Shown here in pieces: positions 16,368 through 24,985 of a DNA stretch of 64,000 bases. The DNA lies in contig NZ_RBWU01000003.1 in assembly GCF_003634705.1 (NCBI RefSeq), positions 496,001-560,000 on the forward strand, read 5' to 3'. This DNA is from Actinomadura pelletieri DSM 43383. GTDB taxonomy: Bacteria; Actinomycetota; Actinomycetes; Streptosporangiales; Streptosporangiaceae. Position 1 is the first letter of the stretch. Each line of letters opens with the position of its first letter. A model generated the notes under the pieces. It worked only from the letters and a program-made list of their open reading frames with translations. It did not search any database and was not told the DNA's origin. Both the position numbers and the translations under genes were made by a program.

Positions 16368-17267
16368 TCATGCGCCGATCGCCCGGCGCATGGCCTCCGG
16401 GTTCTCCATGTCGGACACGCTGAGCGGGCGGCCGTTCACCCACACACTGGGCGTGCCTTGGACACCGGACGATATGTAGCCCTGGCTGACGGTCTTCACA
16501 CTTGCGGCGTAGCGCTGTGACTCGACGCACTTCCTGAAACCGTCGTCGGTGAGCCCGAGCGGTGCGGCGTAGGAGAGAAGGTCGGCCGTCGAGTACCCCT
16601 GGGAGGAGATGGTCGGCGGCTGGTGGGCGTACAGGGCGTCCTGGTAGGACAGCCAGCGTGCGCCGTCGCCGACGCAGCGCAGCGCCGCCGCGGCGCGCAG
16701 GGCGTTGTCGTGCGCCGGTTGGGTGCTTTCGCCGAAGATGACCATCGGGTGGAAGACGACCTTGGCGCGTCCGGAGACGGTGAGTTCCTTGAGCATCGGG
16801 TCGTGCTTGCGGTCGAAGTCGCCGCAGTGCGGGCAGGCGAAGTCCTCGTAGACGTCGACGACGGGGCTCGTGACACCGGGCCTGGCCATGGCCAGGCTGC
16901 CGTCGGGGAGCGGCGTGGCCTGCGCTCCCCCGGCGATCTGCCCGACCCGGAGCCGGGTCTCGCCGCCTTCGCCCGCGCCGCCGTCACCGCTCTGGGCGAT
17001 CACCAGGACGACCGCGACCAGGGCCAGCACCAGGACGACTCCGCCGCCGATCAGCGCGACCGCCAGGCCGCCGTTCCCGCGTTGCGGCGGCTTTCCCGGC
17101 ATATTTCCCGGCATTCCGGATGGTCCGGGCGGCCAGCCGGGGCCGCCCGGCGGCGGGCCTCCCGGCGGAACACCGGGCGGAACGGGAGGTGGGCCATAGG
17201 GCGGTGGCACGCCCGGGCCGGGGCCGCCCGGGCCGCCCGGCCACGGCGCGTTCGGGGGGTTGCTCAC
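16368..17267 (-). CDS. Membrane-anchored DsbA-family thiol-disulfide oxidoreductase
   Basis: This 299-residue protein has a cytoplasmic Pro/Gly-rich N-terminus of about 75 residues, one transmembrane helix (LAVALIGGGVVLVLALVAVVLVIA), and an extracytoplasmic thioredoxin-like DsbA domain. The redox site is CPHC in EDFACPHCGDFD, and the cis-Pro loop lies in SGVQGTPSVWVNG. Actinobacterial proteins of this architecture form or rearrange disulfides in secreted proteins. GTG 17267 follows AGGAGG at a good distance. ATG 17291 is a possible longer start that would overlap the divergent cobU frame. Confidence 0.87.
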   Translation of the reverse strand: MSNPPNAPWPGGPGGPGPGVPPPYGPPPVPPGVPPGGPPPGGPGWPPGPSGMPGNMPGKPPQRGNGGLAVALIGGGVVLVLALVAVVLVIAQSGDGGAGEGGETRLRVGQIAGGAQATPLPDGSLAMARPGVTSPVVDVYEDFACPHCGDFDRKHDPMLKELTVSGRAKVVFHPMVIFGESTQPAHDNALRAAAALRCVGDGARWLSYQDALYAHQPPTISSQGYSTADLLSYAAPLGLTDDGFRKCVESQRYAASVKTVSQGYISSGVQGTPSVWVNGRPLSVSDMENPEAMRRAIGA

Positions 17268-17331
17268 CTGGGCCTCCTGACGGGACGTCATGAGCGTTCC
17301 CGGTGAGCGTAACCGTAGAGTTCCGATCAAG

Positions 17332-18276
17332 ATGGACATCGAGCTTCGCGGCAGCGCCGCACCGGGAGGATGGCCCGTGCCGGGATGCCGTTGCGCGTCG
17401 TGCGGCCGGTTGCGCGCCGCCGGGGTCCGGCACGAGCCGGTGAGCGTCGTCGTCGACGGCACACCGATGGACGACCTTCCCCGAACGGACGTCCCCGGCG
17501 GTTTCGAGGTCCGTGGACCTCGCGGAGGGCGGGTGCTCGTGGCGTCCGGCCCGGGAACCAGACCGGAGGCCGCGCCCGGCGTGGAGTACGACGCCGTCCT
17601 CCTGGACCTGGCCGGTTCCCCCGAACATCTGGGCCATCTGCGCCGCATCGGGGCCGTGACGTCCGAGACCGGCGTGTGGGCGGTCCACGTCGACCACCGT
17701 CTGCCGTCGCCGGCCGAACTGGACCGCCGCATGACGTTCTGGCGCCGCCCCGACCACGGCCCGCACAGGACGCTGCTGCTCGGTGGAAACCGGTCGGGCA
17801 AGTCGGCGGAGGCCGAACTGCGCCTGGCGGTGTGCCCGGAGGTCCTCTATGTCGCGACCGGTCCCGTCCGTGACGACGACCCGGAATGGACGGAGCGCGT
17901 CACCGCCCACCGGCTTCGCCGCCCGGCCTGGTGGCGGACGGTCGAGACGACCGATCTCGCGGGCGTGCTCGACCGCGAGGCCGGCGCGGTCCTCGTGGAC
18001 GGCATCGGCACATGGCTCGCCGCCACGATGGACGCGGCCGCCGCGTGGGACGACCCGTCCACGGCGCGGTCACACCTGGACGACCTGGTCGCGGCGTGGC
18101 GGGGCACGCGGGCGCGGGTGGTCGCGGTGAGCGAGGAGGTCGGCCTGTCGCTGGTGCCGACGACACGGTCGGGACGGGTGTTCGGCGACCTGCTCGGACG
18201 CCTCAACCAGCGGCTCGCGGCCGAGTCCGAGGAGGCCGCGCTGGTCGTGGCCGGCCGCGTCATGGAGCTCGGATGA
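17332..18276 (+). CDS. cobU: CobU-type adenosylcobinamide kinase/guanylyltransferase with N-terminal degenerate MBL-like domain
   Basis: The C-terminal half (from about residue 148) is CobU: P-loop GGNRSGKS at residues 151-158, then YVATGPVRDDDPEWTERVTAHRLRRP, LVDGIGTWLA and VSEEVGLSLVPTTRSGRVFGDLLGRLNQ. It activates cobinamide with GTP in the last steps of cobalamin assembly. The N-terminal 145 residues start like PhnP-type metallo-beta-lactamase-fold proteins (GSAAPGGWPVPGCRCASC) and end GAVTSETGVWAVHVDHR, but the HxHxDH metal motif is absent and the domain is short. ATG 17332 is chosen from that alignment, and ATG 17290 is an alternative. Its stop overlaps cobS as ATGA. Confidence 0.88.
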   Translation: MDIELRGSAAPGGWPVPGCRCASCGRLRAAGVRHEPVSVVVDGTPMDDLPRTDVPGGFEVRGPRGGRVLVASGPGTRPEAAPGVEYDAVLLDLAGSPEHLGHLRRIGAVTSETGVWAVHVDHRLPSPAELDRRMTFWRRPDHGPHRTLLLGGNRSGKSAEAELRLAVCPEVLYVATGPVRDDDPEWTERVTAHRLRRPAWWRTVETTDLAGVLDREAGAVLVDGIGTWLAATMDAAAAWDDPSTARSHLDDLVAAWRGTRARVVAVSEEVGLSLVPTTRSGRVFGDLLGRLNQRLAAESEEAALVVAGRVMELG

Positions 18277-19043
18277 TCGCCGGTCTGCGGCTGGCGGTCA
18301 CGCTGCTCACCGTCGTTCCGCTGGGGTCGCGCGCGACGGATCAGCGGGTGGACCGCGGCACGGCGGGCACGGCGATGCTGCTTGCGCCGTCCGTGGGCCT
18401 GCTCACCGGCGGCGCCGCCGCGCTGGTCCTGCTGGCGGGCGACCTGCTGGATCTCGGCCGTCTCCTGGCGGCGGCGCTGGCGGTGGCCGCCATGGCGGCC
18501 GTCACGCGGGCTCTGCACCTAGACGGTCTCGCGGACCTCGCGGACGGTCTGGGCAGCGGCCGTCCCGCCGCAGACGCCCTGGACATCATGAAGCGGTCCG
18601 ACATCGGCCCCTTCGGCGTCGTCACCCTCATGCTCACCCTGCTGGTCCAGGTCGCCGCACTGGCCGCCGCCCCGGAGCCGGTGGCGGCGGTCCTGGTCGC
18701 GTCCGTCGCCGGGCGCCTCGCGCTCCCCTGGGCCTGCCGCGCCGGTGTCCCTCCGGCCCGTTCCGGCGGGCTCGGCACACTGGTCGCGGGCACGGTCGCG
18801 CTTCGGGCCGCATGGGTCGCCACCGCCGCCGTGCTCGTGGTCGCGGCGGCCGTCGGCGCCGCGTTCGGCGGGACCGGCGGCGCCGTCCACGCCGCCGCGG
18901 CGGTGATCGTGGCGCTCGGCGCGGCGCTGGCGCTGCTCGGTCACGCGCTGCGGCGGCTGGGCGGCGTGACCGGTGACGTCCTCGGCGCGCTCGTCGAGAC
19001 CGCCACGACGGCCGCCCTGGTCGCCCTCAGCGCGTTTCGCTGA
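18273..19043 (+). CDS. cobS: Adenosylcobinamide-GDP ribazoletransferase CobS
   Basis: CobS (256 aa) is an integral membrane enzyme joining adenosylcobinamide-GDP to alpha-ribazole, the final step of cobalamin assembly. The signature LHLDGLADLADGLGSG and downstream MKRSDIGPFGVVTL are present, with at least five hydrophobic segments. ATG 18273 overlaps the cobU stop, and the longer open frame from 17886 is antisense-like noise. The 3' end overlaps the convergent flavoprotein gene by 17 bp. cobT is not adjacent, unlike in mycobacteria. Confidence 0.94.
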   Translation: MIAGLRLAVTLLTVVPLGSRATDQRVDRGTAGTAMLLAPSVGLLTGGAAALVLLAGDLLDLGRLLAAALAVAAMAAVTRALHLDGLADLADGLGSGRPAADALDIMKRSDIGPFGVVTLMLTLLVQVAALAAAPEPVAAVLVASVAGRLALPWACRAGVPPARSGGLGTLVAGTVALRAAWVATAAVLVVAAAVGAAFGGTGGAVHAAAAVIVALGAALALLGHALRRLGGVTGDVLGALVETATTAALVALSAFR

Positions 19044-21726
19044 GGGCGAGGCGGGCGTGGGCGCGGACGTCGGCGTCGGAGTCGTCCCGCGCCGCGACGA
19101 GGGCGTCGCGCACCGCCGCGACGTAGCGGAAGGCGCCGAGGGAGATCACCGCGGCCTTGCGGACGTCCTGGTGCGGATCGCCCAGGGTTTTCACGAGCGG
19201 GTTCGCGGCGACGTCGGGGGGCGCGGCGGCCAGGCCCCGCGCGGCGCCGGTGCGGACCTGCCAGGCCGCGTCGTGCAGGGCGTCGACGGCCACGAGGTCC
19301 AGCGGGGCCGGACAGCCGATCCCGGCCAGGGCTTCCAGGGCCGCCGCCCTGACCAGGTCGTCCGCGTCGCCGACAAGGTCGCCGAGCGTCCCGGACGCCG
19401 CCGGGTCGCCGATGGCGCCGAGGCCGTGCGCCGCCGCGATCCGCACCTCGCGGGACGCGTCCGTCACGGCGCGCGCGACCTCGTCCGCGGCGTCATGGGC
19501 GACCAGACCCCGCACGGCCTGGAGCCGGACGCGGTGGTCGGGGTCGCCGAGCGCGTCCCCGAACACCGCCCTGTCGCCGAGGCGGAGGGCGCGCAGCACG
19601 TCCAGGACGGCGGCGCGGACGACGGCGTCCGCGCCGCCGAGCGCGGGGACGAGGACGTCCCGCACCTCGGGCGTCGCGGGCAGCACCTCGACCAGTTCGC
19701 GGAGTGCGGTCGCGGCGGCGTGCCGGACGGAGCCGTGCGCGTCGGCGAGCGCGGTCGCGAGGGCGGCGGCGACGCCGTCCGGCGCGACCTCGGTGAGCGT
19801 CGCGACGGCCGCGCGCCGGACCTTCGGGTCGGGGTCGGCGAGGTAGGCGGCGATGGCGTCGACGCCCGGACCCGTCTCGGCGAGTTCCTGGAGCTCCAGC
19901 AGCCGCGGGGAACGTCCGATCGCCGTGGCCGGACGCGCGGGCCCGGCGGACCCCGTCCGGCGCGCGGGCGCGGCGGTGGACGCCGGGCCGAGGACGACCG
20001 GCTCGCCGGGCTCCGGCACGGTGAACTCCTCGACCGGAACCAGGTAGGGCGCGACGGGCCGCTTGAGGAACTCCATCGCGCCGTCGTCGCGGCGCCGCAG
20101 GTTGAGGTGGTACATCCACGCCGAGTCGTCGCGTTCGGGCAGGTCGGCCCGGTCGTGGTAGAGGCCCCAGCGGCTCTCGGTGCGGGTCAGGGACGAGCGG
20201 GCGGCCATCTCGGCGCAGTCGCGGATGAACGTGACCTCGACACAGCGCATCAACTCGTGCGGGTTCCGCGCGCCCATGCCCGCGATCTCCGTCTCCATTC
20301 GGGCGAACGTCTCGACGGCGATGTCGAGCTTCGCCTGCGTCTTGGGCGGCGCGACGTAGTCATTGACGAACCGGCGGAGCTTGTACTCGACCTGCGACTG
20401 CGGCGGTCCGTCCGGGTTGCGCAGCGGCCGGTAGATCAGCTCGTGCGCCGCCCGGATCTGGTCCTCGGGCAACGACGCCGGCCCGTCCGGAGCGGCGGGC
20501 CGGTGGGCGGCGGCGTGCGCGCCCGCGAGGTCCCCGAAGACGAACGCGCCGATCATGTAGTTGTGCGGGACGCAGGCCAGATCGCCCGCCGCGTACAGGC
20601 CGGGCACGGTCGTGCGGGCGTTCTCGTCCACCCACACGCCGGACGCGGAGTGCCCGCCGCACAGCCCGATCTCGGAGATGTGCATCTCGACGTCGTGGTG
20701 GCGGTAGTCGTGGCCGCGCCCGGCGTGGAACGTGCCCCGGGTCGGGCGCTCGGTGGTGTGCAGGATGCCTTCGAGGGCCGTCAGGGTCTCGTCCGGCAGG
20801 TGGGAAAGCTTCAGGTAGATGGGGCCGCGCGCGGAGTCGATCTCGCGTTTCACCTCCGCCATCATCTGACCCGACCAGTAGTCGCAGTCGACGAACCGCG
20901 TCCCCTCGGCGTTGACCTGGTAGCCGCCGAACGGGTTGGCGACGTACGCGCACGCGGGCCCGTTGTAGTCCTTGATGAGCGGGTTGATCTGGAAGCACTC
21001 GATGCCGCTGAGCTCGGCGCCCGCGTGGTAGGCCATGGCGTGGCCGTCGCCCGCGTTGGTGGGGTTCTCGTACGTCCCGTAGAGGTAGCCGGACGCGGGC
21101 AGGCCGAGACGCCCGGCCGCGCCCGTCGCCAGGATGACGGCACCGGCCGAGACGGTGACGAACTCGCCGCTGCGGGTGTCGAAGCCCACGGCCCCCACCG
21201 CGCGCCCGCCCGACGTGAGGACGCGCACCGGCATGACGCGGTTCTCGATCCGGACCTTCTCCCGGATGGAACGCTGCCGCAGCACCCGGTAGAGCACCTT
21301 CTTGACGTCCTTGCCCTCCGGCATCGGCAGGACGTACGAGCCGGAACGATGCACCCTGCGGACCGCGTACTCGCCGTACTCGTCCTTCTCGAACTTCACG
21401 CCGTACCGTTCGAGCCGCTTCACCATGGCGAAACCGCGGGTGGCGGTCTGGTGGACGGTCCGCTGGTCGACGATGCCGTCGTTGGCGCGGGTGATCTCGG
21501 CGACATAGTCCTCGGGTGTGGCCTTGCCGGGGATGACCGCGTTGTTGACGCCGTCCATGCCCATCGCGAGCGCGCCCGAATGCCGGACGTGCGCCTTCTC
21601 CAGCAGCAGGACGGACGCGCCGTGCTCGGCGGCGGTGATCGCGGCCATCGTCCCGGCGGTGCCGCCCCCGACGACCAGGACGTCACAGCTCAGTTCGCGG
21701 CGCTCCACCACGGACGGGATCTCCAT
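19027..21726 (-). CDS. AprA-like FAD-dependent reductase/oxidase fused to C-terminal HEAT repeats
   Basis: This 899-residue cytoplasmic flavoprotein belongs to the fumarate reductase/succinate dehydrogenase/APS reductase superfamily. The FAD dinucleotide motif is VLVVGGGTAGTMAAITAAEHG at residues 14-34. Other marks are HSGALAMGMDGVNNAVIPG, the second FAD region GVWVDENARTTVPGLYAAGDLA, and a capping domain. The layout resembles the alpha subunit of APS reductase (AprA) rather than succinate dehydrogenase. Residues about 610-899 are a run of Ala/Asp/Arg-rich HEAT/PBS-lyase-like helical repeats (DPDPKVRRAAVATL, DASREVRIAAAHGLGAIG), an unusual addition. ATG 21726 overlaps the ATPase stop by one base. 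The AprB-like ferredoxin in the same operon is the probable electron partner. Confidence 0.85.
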   Translation of the reverse strand: MEIPSVVERRELSCDVLVVGGGTAGTMAAITAAEHGASVLLLEKAHVRHSGALAMGMDGVNNAVIPGKATPEDYVAEITRANDGIVDQRTVHQTATRGFAMVKRLERYGVKFEKDEYGEYAVRRVHRSGSYVLPMPEGKDVKKVLYRVLRQRSIREKVRIENRVMPVRVLTSGGRAVGAVGFDTRSGEFVTVSAGAVILATGAAGRLGLPASGYLYGTYENPTNAGDGHAMAYHAGAELSGIECFQINPLIKDYNGPACAYVANPFGGYQVNAEGTRFVDCDYWSGQMMAEVKREIDSARGPIYLKLSHLPDETLTALEGILHTTERPTRGTFHAGRGHDYRHHDVEMHISEIGLCGGHSASGVWVDENARTTVPGLYAAGDLACVPHNYMIGAFVFGDLAGAHAAAHRPAAPDGPASLPEDQIRAAHELIYRPLRNPDGPPQSQVEYKLRRFVNDYVAPPKTQAKLDIAVETFARMETEIAGMGARNPHELMRCVEVTFIRDCAEMAARSSLTRTESRWGLYHDRADLPERDDSAWMYHLNLRRRDDGAMEFLKRPVAPYLVPVEEFTVPEPGEPVVLGPASTAAPARRTGSAGPARPATAIGRSPRLLELQELAETGPGVDAIAAYLADPDPKVRRAAVATLTEVAPDGVAAALATALADAHGSVRHAAATALRELVEVLPATPEVRDVLVPALGGADAVVRAAVLDVLRALRLGDRAVFGDALGDPDHRVRLQAVRGLVAHDAADEVARAVTDASREVRIAAAHGLGAIGDPAASGTLGDLVGDADDLVRAAALEALAGIGCPAPLDLVAVDALHDAAWQVRTGAARGLAAAPPDVAANPLVKTLGDPHQDVRKAAVISLGAFRYVAAVRDALVAARDDSDADVRAHARLALSETR

Positions 21727-22523
21727 CAGACGGCCTCCTTCAGCGAGTCGCCCTTCAGCGGCTCGCTCGCCGGCGCATCGCCCTTCGGCGCGTCGCCCTG
21801 CAGCGCGTCGCCCGTCAGGTCGCCGGCTCCGAGCGCGGTGAGCAGGTCCTCGCGGGACGCGGTGCCGGCGAACTCGGCGGCGACACCGGCCGGGCGGTCC
21901 CGGCCGAGGACGACGACGCGGTGGCCGAGCAGCAGCGCCTCGTCCACGTCGTGGGTGACGAACACGACCGTCGCGGGCGCGTCGGCCAGCACGTCCAGGA
22001 GTAGCCGCTGCATGGAGGCGCGGGTCTGCGCGTCCAGGGCGCCGAACGGCTCGTCCATGAGGATCGCCCGGGGCCCGGCGGCGAGCGTCCGGGCGAGCTG
22101 GACGCGCTGCCGCATCCCGCCGGAAAGTTCGCGTGGCAGCCGCCCGGCGTCGTCGCCGAGACCCACCCGGCCGAGCCAGCGTTCCGCCTCCGCGCGGCGC
22201 CGCCCGCGCGGGACGCGGCGCAGCGCCAGGGCCAGCTCGACGTTGCGGCGGGCGGTGCGCCACGGCAACAACGCGTCGTCCTGGAACATCAGCGCCCGGT
22301 CCGCGGACGGGCCGGTGATCGGCTCGCCGTCGGCGAGGACGCGCCCGGACATGGCCGGGAGAAGCCCGGCGAACGCGCGCAGCAACGTGGACTTCCCGCA
22401 GCCGGACGGCCCGAGCACGACGAGCAACTCCCCCGCCGCCACGTCCAGGTCGAGCCCGCGCAGCGCCGGACGGCCGCCGTACCCGAGGGTCACCCGCTCC
22501 GCGCGCAGCGACAAACCGCTCAT
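21726..22523 (-). CDS. ABC transporter ATPase, SsuB/TauB/NrtD family
   Basis: This 265-residue ATPase energises the importer formed with the next genes. It has Walker A GPSGCGKST, a Q-loop MFQDDALLPWRT, signature LSGGMRQRVQLARTL, Walker B ILMDEPFGALD and the switch His in VFVTHDVDEAL. The DDALLPW segment is typical of sulfonate/nitrate/taurine/aminopyrimidine ATPases. The C-terminal 30 residues are a degenerate repeat of (L/A)xGD units (TGDALQGDAPKGDAPASEP and so on) that no ABC ATPase needs. The permease stop is at 22520, overlapping this start as ATGA. Confidence 0.92.
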   Translation of the reverse strand: MSGLSLRAERVTLGYGGRPALRGLDLDVAAGELLVVLGPSGCGKSTLLRAFAGLLPAMSGRVLADGEPITGPSADRALMFQDDALLPWRTARRNVELALALRRVPRGRRRAEAERWLGRVGLGDDAGRLPRELSGGMRQRVQLARTLAAGPRAILMDEPFGALDAQTRASMQRLLLDVLADAPATVVFVTHDVDEALLLGHRVVVLGRDRPAGVAAEFAGTASREDLLTALGAGDLTGDALQGDAPKGDAPASEPLKGDSLKEAV

Positions 22524-23299
22524 GTCCGTTCCCCCTCCCTCGGCAGCCACCGGGTGAGGCGACGTCCGGCCAACTCCACCGAGGCGGAGGTGAACCAGCC
22601 GAGCAACCCGATGGTGGCCATCCCGACGAGCACGCCGGGGTAGTCGACGATCGTGTACGCCTGCCAGGTCCGGTAGCCGACGCCGAAGTCGCCGGAGATC
22701 ATCTCGGCGGAGATGACGCAGATCCACGCGACGCCCATGCCGATGGACAGGCCGCCGAACACGCCCGGCAGCACCCCCGGCAGGACGACCTGGACCAGGA
22801 CCCGCCACCGCCCGCCGCCCAGCGTGCGGACCGCGTCCTCCCAGGCGACCGGGAGCGCCTTCACCGCGTGCCGGGTGCTGACCAGGACGGGAAAGAACGC
22901 CGCCGCGAACGTGATGAACACGATCCCCTGCTCGTTCGCCGGGAACAGCAGGATCGCGACCGGGACCAGCGCGATCGCCGGGATCGGGCGGGCCACCTCG
23001 AACAGCGGCTGCAGCACGTCCCCCACCCACCGGGAGCGGGCGGTGGCGACGCCGAGCGCCACACCGAGGACGGCGGCGAGCACGAACCCCGTGAGGATCC
23101 GCACGAGGCTCTGCGCGATGTCCTGCCAGTACCGGCCCTGCTCGACCTGACGACCGAACTCGGTGACGACGTCCACCGGACCGGGAAACCGGTCGAACCG
23201 GACCCAGAACCGCAGGTCGGCGGCGGTCACCAAATGCCAGACGGCCACGGCGGCCAGCAGCGACGCCACCCGGACGGGCCACCGGTGCAGGCGCTTCAT
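22520..23299 (-). CDS. ABC transporter permease, SsuC/TauC family
   Basis: This 259-residue inner-membrane permease has about six helices, with the EAA loop that contacts the ATPase visible in WEDAVRTLGGGRWRVLVQVVLPGVLPGVFGGLSIG. Family features include SLVRILTGFVLAAVLGVALG and PIPAIALVPVAILLF. ATG 23299 overlaps the upstream substrate-binding gene stop as ATGA. The specificity class (sulfonates, nitrate, aromatic or pyrimidine compounds) cannot be resolved from the permease. Confidence 0.93.
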   Translation of the reverse strand: MKRLHRWPVRVASLLAAVAVWHLVTAADLRFWVRFDRFPGPVDVVTEFGRQVEQGRYWQDIAQSLVRILTGFVLAAVLGVALGVATARSRWVGDVLQPLFEVARPIPAIALVPVAILLFPANEQGIVFITFAAAFFPVLVSTRHAVKALPVAWEDAVRTLGGGRWRVLVQVVLPGVLPGVFGGLSIGMGVAWICVISAEMISGDFGVGYRTWQAYTIVDYPGVLVGMATIGLLGWFTSASVELAGRRLTRWLPREGERT

Positions 23300-24735
23300 G
23301 CGCGGCGCACCGCCTCGGCGTACGGAACGACCTTCGCTCCGGAGTGCGCCGACACGTACTTCCGCGCGCCCTCGTCGGTCGCGAACGGCTTGAACCGTTG
23401 CGCGGCCGGCGCGGACGGGTCCTCCACCCAGACGTCCTTGTCGGCGAACCACCGGGTTCCGGCGGCCGTGTCGGGGATGTACACGGCCCTGATCCGCTTG
23501 CCTTCGCCCTGGAGCGCCCGGACGTTCTTCAGGAGGCACACGGGATCGGCGACGGGACGCGTCTTCGGCTCTCCCTGCACCCACACCTCGCCTGCGGTCC
23601 GAGGGTCGTCGACCTTCCGTCCGCACACGGCGTCGGTCCCGGTGATGGCGGCGGGGTTGGCCGTGGACGCGACCTGCCGGTCGTAGGCGGCGCCGACCGC
23701 CTTCCTGATGTGGGCGTCGTTGACGAACGGGTCCACCTTCAGCGGTGTCTGGATGACGCCGATCGACTTGAGGAAGGGCACGTCCTGGACGAACGCGTCC
23801 CGCAGTTCCTTCTTGATGGTCGGGTCGAACGTGGCGACACCGCCCGGACCGTTGTAGAGGTACACGGTCTCCACCGGCAGGCCCGTCGTGGTCGCCACCG
23901 ACTGCGCCGCCTCCAGGGGCCGGGCGTGCAGATGGTTCGTGGCGTCGATCTGCGCGCGGAGGAACGCCTGGAGGATCTCGGGCTTCTCCTCGGCGTACTG
24001 CTTCCGGACCACCACACCGTGGAAGGTCGGCACGTTCAGGTCCCCGCCGTCGTAGAGCAGCCTGGCCTGACCCTTGTTCACCAGCAGGCCGGGCCAGGCG
24101 ACGAACTGCGCGAAGGCCGCGGCGGAGCCCGACTGGAGCGCGGAGGCGCCGACGGTCGGCTGCTGGTTCTCGACCTTCACGTCCTTCGCCGGGTCGAGCC
24201 CGTACTTGCGGGCGGCCTGCACGAACGTGCCGTGCCCCGCGGACCCGACGCTCGCCGACACGGTCTCGCCCCTCAGATCGCGCAGCGTCCGGGCCTTCGA
24301 GCCGGGCGCGACGACCACGCTGTTCAGCGAGCCGCGCAGGTTGTAGCCGGTCACCGACACCCACTGGGTCTCGGCGTCCCCGCCCTGGGCCTGCGCGCGC
24401 GAGCCGTTGATCAGCAGCGGGTAGTCGCCCATCGAACCGATGTCGATCTTCCCGGCGAGCATCTGCGCGGTGATCGGCGCGCCCGTGTCGTAGTCACGCC
24501 AGACGACCGAGTGCTCACCGTCCAGTTCCCGCAGGCGCTTCTCGAAGAAACCGAGCGTGCGCAGCAGCGTCCCGGCGGTGACGGTGTTGATGGTCTTCGA
24601 CTGGTAGCCCACGACGATCTCGCCGGAGCCGCCGCCCGCGGAGGCGTTGCCGGCGACGGTGCAGCCGGTCGCGGCGCCGGCGGCGAGCACCGACGCGAGT
24701 CCGACGACGAGGGTTCTTGGCAGCGGAAGTCTCAT
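23296..24735 (-). CDS. SsuA/TauA-type substrate-binding lipoprotein with C-terminal NosL-like domain
   Basis: This 479-residue protein has a lipoprotein signal (LVVGLASVLAAGAATGC), then a periplasmic-binding domain of the NMT1/SsuA type (residues about 38-360; IVVGYQSKTINTVTAGTLLRTLG, GDYPLLINGSRA, SVGSAGHGTFVQAA). Residues about 368-479 look like NosL, a Cu(I)-binding protein of nitrous-oxide reductase maturation: VCGRKV, DPVCLLKNVRAL, IRAVYIPDTAAGTRWF, and FATDEGARKYVSAHSGAKVV. Two Cys in the NosL part (VCGRK and DPVCL) could bind metal, but the classical C-x-x-C-G-M of NosL is altered to a single Cys before G. Ordinary SsuA proteins are about 320-340 aa. Confidence 0.85.
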   Translation of the reverse strand: MRLPLPRTLVVGLASVLAAGAATGCTVAGNASAGGGSGEIVVGYQSKTINTVTAGTLLRTLGFFEKRLRELDGEHSVVWRDYDTGAPITAQMLAGKIDIGSMGDYPLLINGSRAQAQGGDAETQWVSVTGYNLRGSLNSVVVAPGSKARTLRDLRGETVSASVGSAGHGTFVQAARKYGLDPAKDVKVENQQPTVGASALQSGSAAAFAQFVAWPGLLVNKGQARLLYDGGDLNVPTFHGVVVRKQYAEEKPEILQAFLRAQIDATNHLHARPLEAAQSVATTTGLPVETVYLYNGPGGVATFDPTIKKELRDAFVQDVPFLKSIGVIQTPLKVDPFVNDAHIRKAVGAAYDRQVASTANPAAITGTDAVCGRKVDDPRTAGEVWVQGEPKTRPVADPVCLLKNVRALQGEGKRIRAVYIPDTAAGTRWFADKDVWVEDPSAPAAQRFKPFATDEGARKYVSAHSGAKVVPYAEAVRRA

Positions 24736-24745
24736 TGGGGTTCTT

Positions 24746-24973
24746 TCAGCGCAGGAGGTACGGCATGTTGACGGTCACGGCTCCGGTCGGACAGCGGTCG
24801 GCGCAGGGGCCGCAGTACCAGCACTCGTCGACGTGCATGTACGCCTTGCCGGTCTCGGGGTGGACGGCGAGCGCGTCCAGCGGGCAGACGTCGATGCACA
24901 GCGTGCAGCCGTCGACGCAGAGGGCCTCGTCCACCGTCACGGGGACGTCGGCGCGGTTCTCCACGAGTGCCAT
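24746..24973 (-). CDS. 2[4Fe-4S] ferredoxin, AprB-like
   Basis: This 75-residue ferredoxin has two complete cluster motifs: CVDGCTLCIDVCP and CWYCGPCADRCP. The first has one extra residue between cysteines 1 and 2, and the Trp/Tyr in the second motif resembles AprB-type ferredoxins. It follows the GntR gene by 12 bp and precedes the binding protein by 10 bp. AGGAGAG lies before the start. It is the most likely electron-transfer subunit for the AprA-like flavoprotein at the end of the operon. Confidence 0.92.
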   Translation of the reverse strand: MALVENRADVPVTVDEALCVDGCTLCIDVCPLDALAVHPETGKAYMHVDECWYCGPCADRCPTGAVTVNMPYLLR

Positions 24974-24985
24974 GGGTCTCTCCTG

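Noticed and set aside
18973..22557. A 1,194-residue open frame on the plus strand
   Set aside because: It is the antisense shadow of the flavoprotein and ATPase genes, with the Arg/Gly/Ala-rich composition typical of high-GC off-frame translation.
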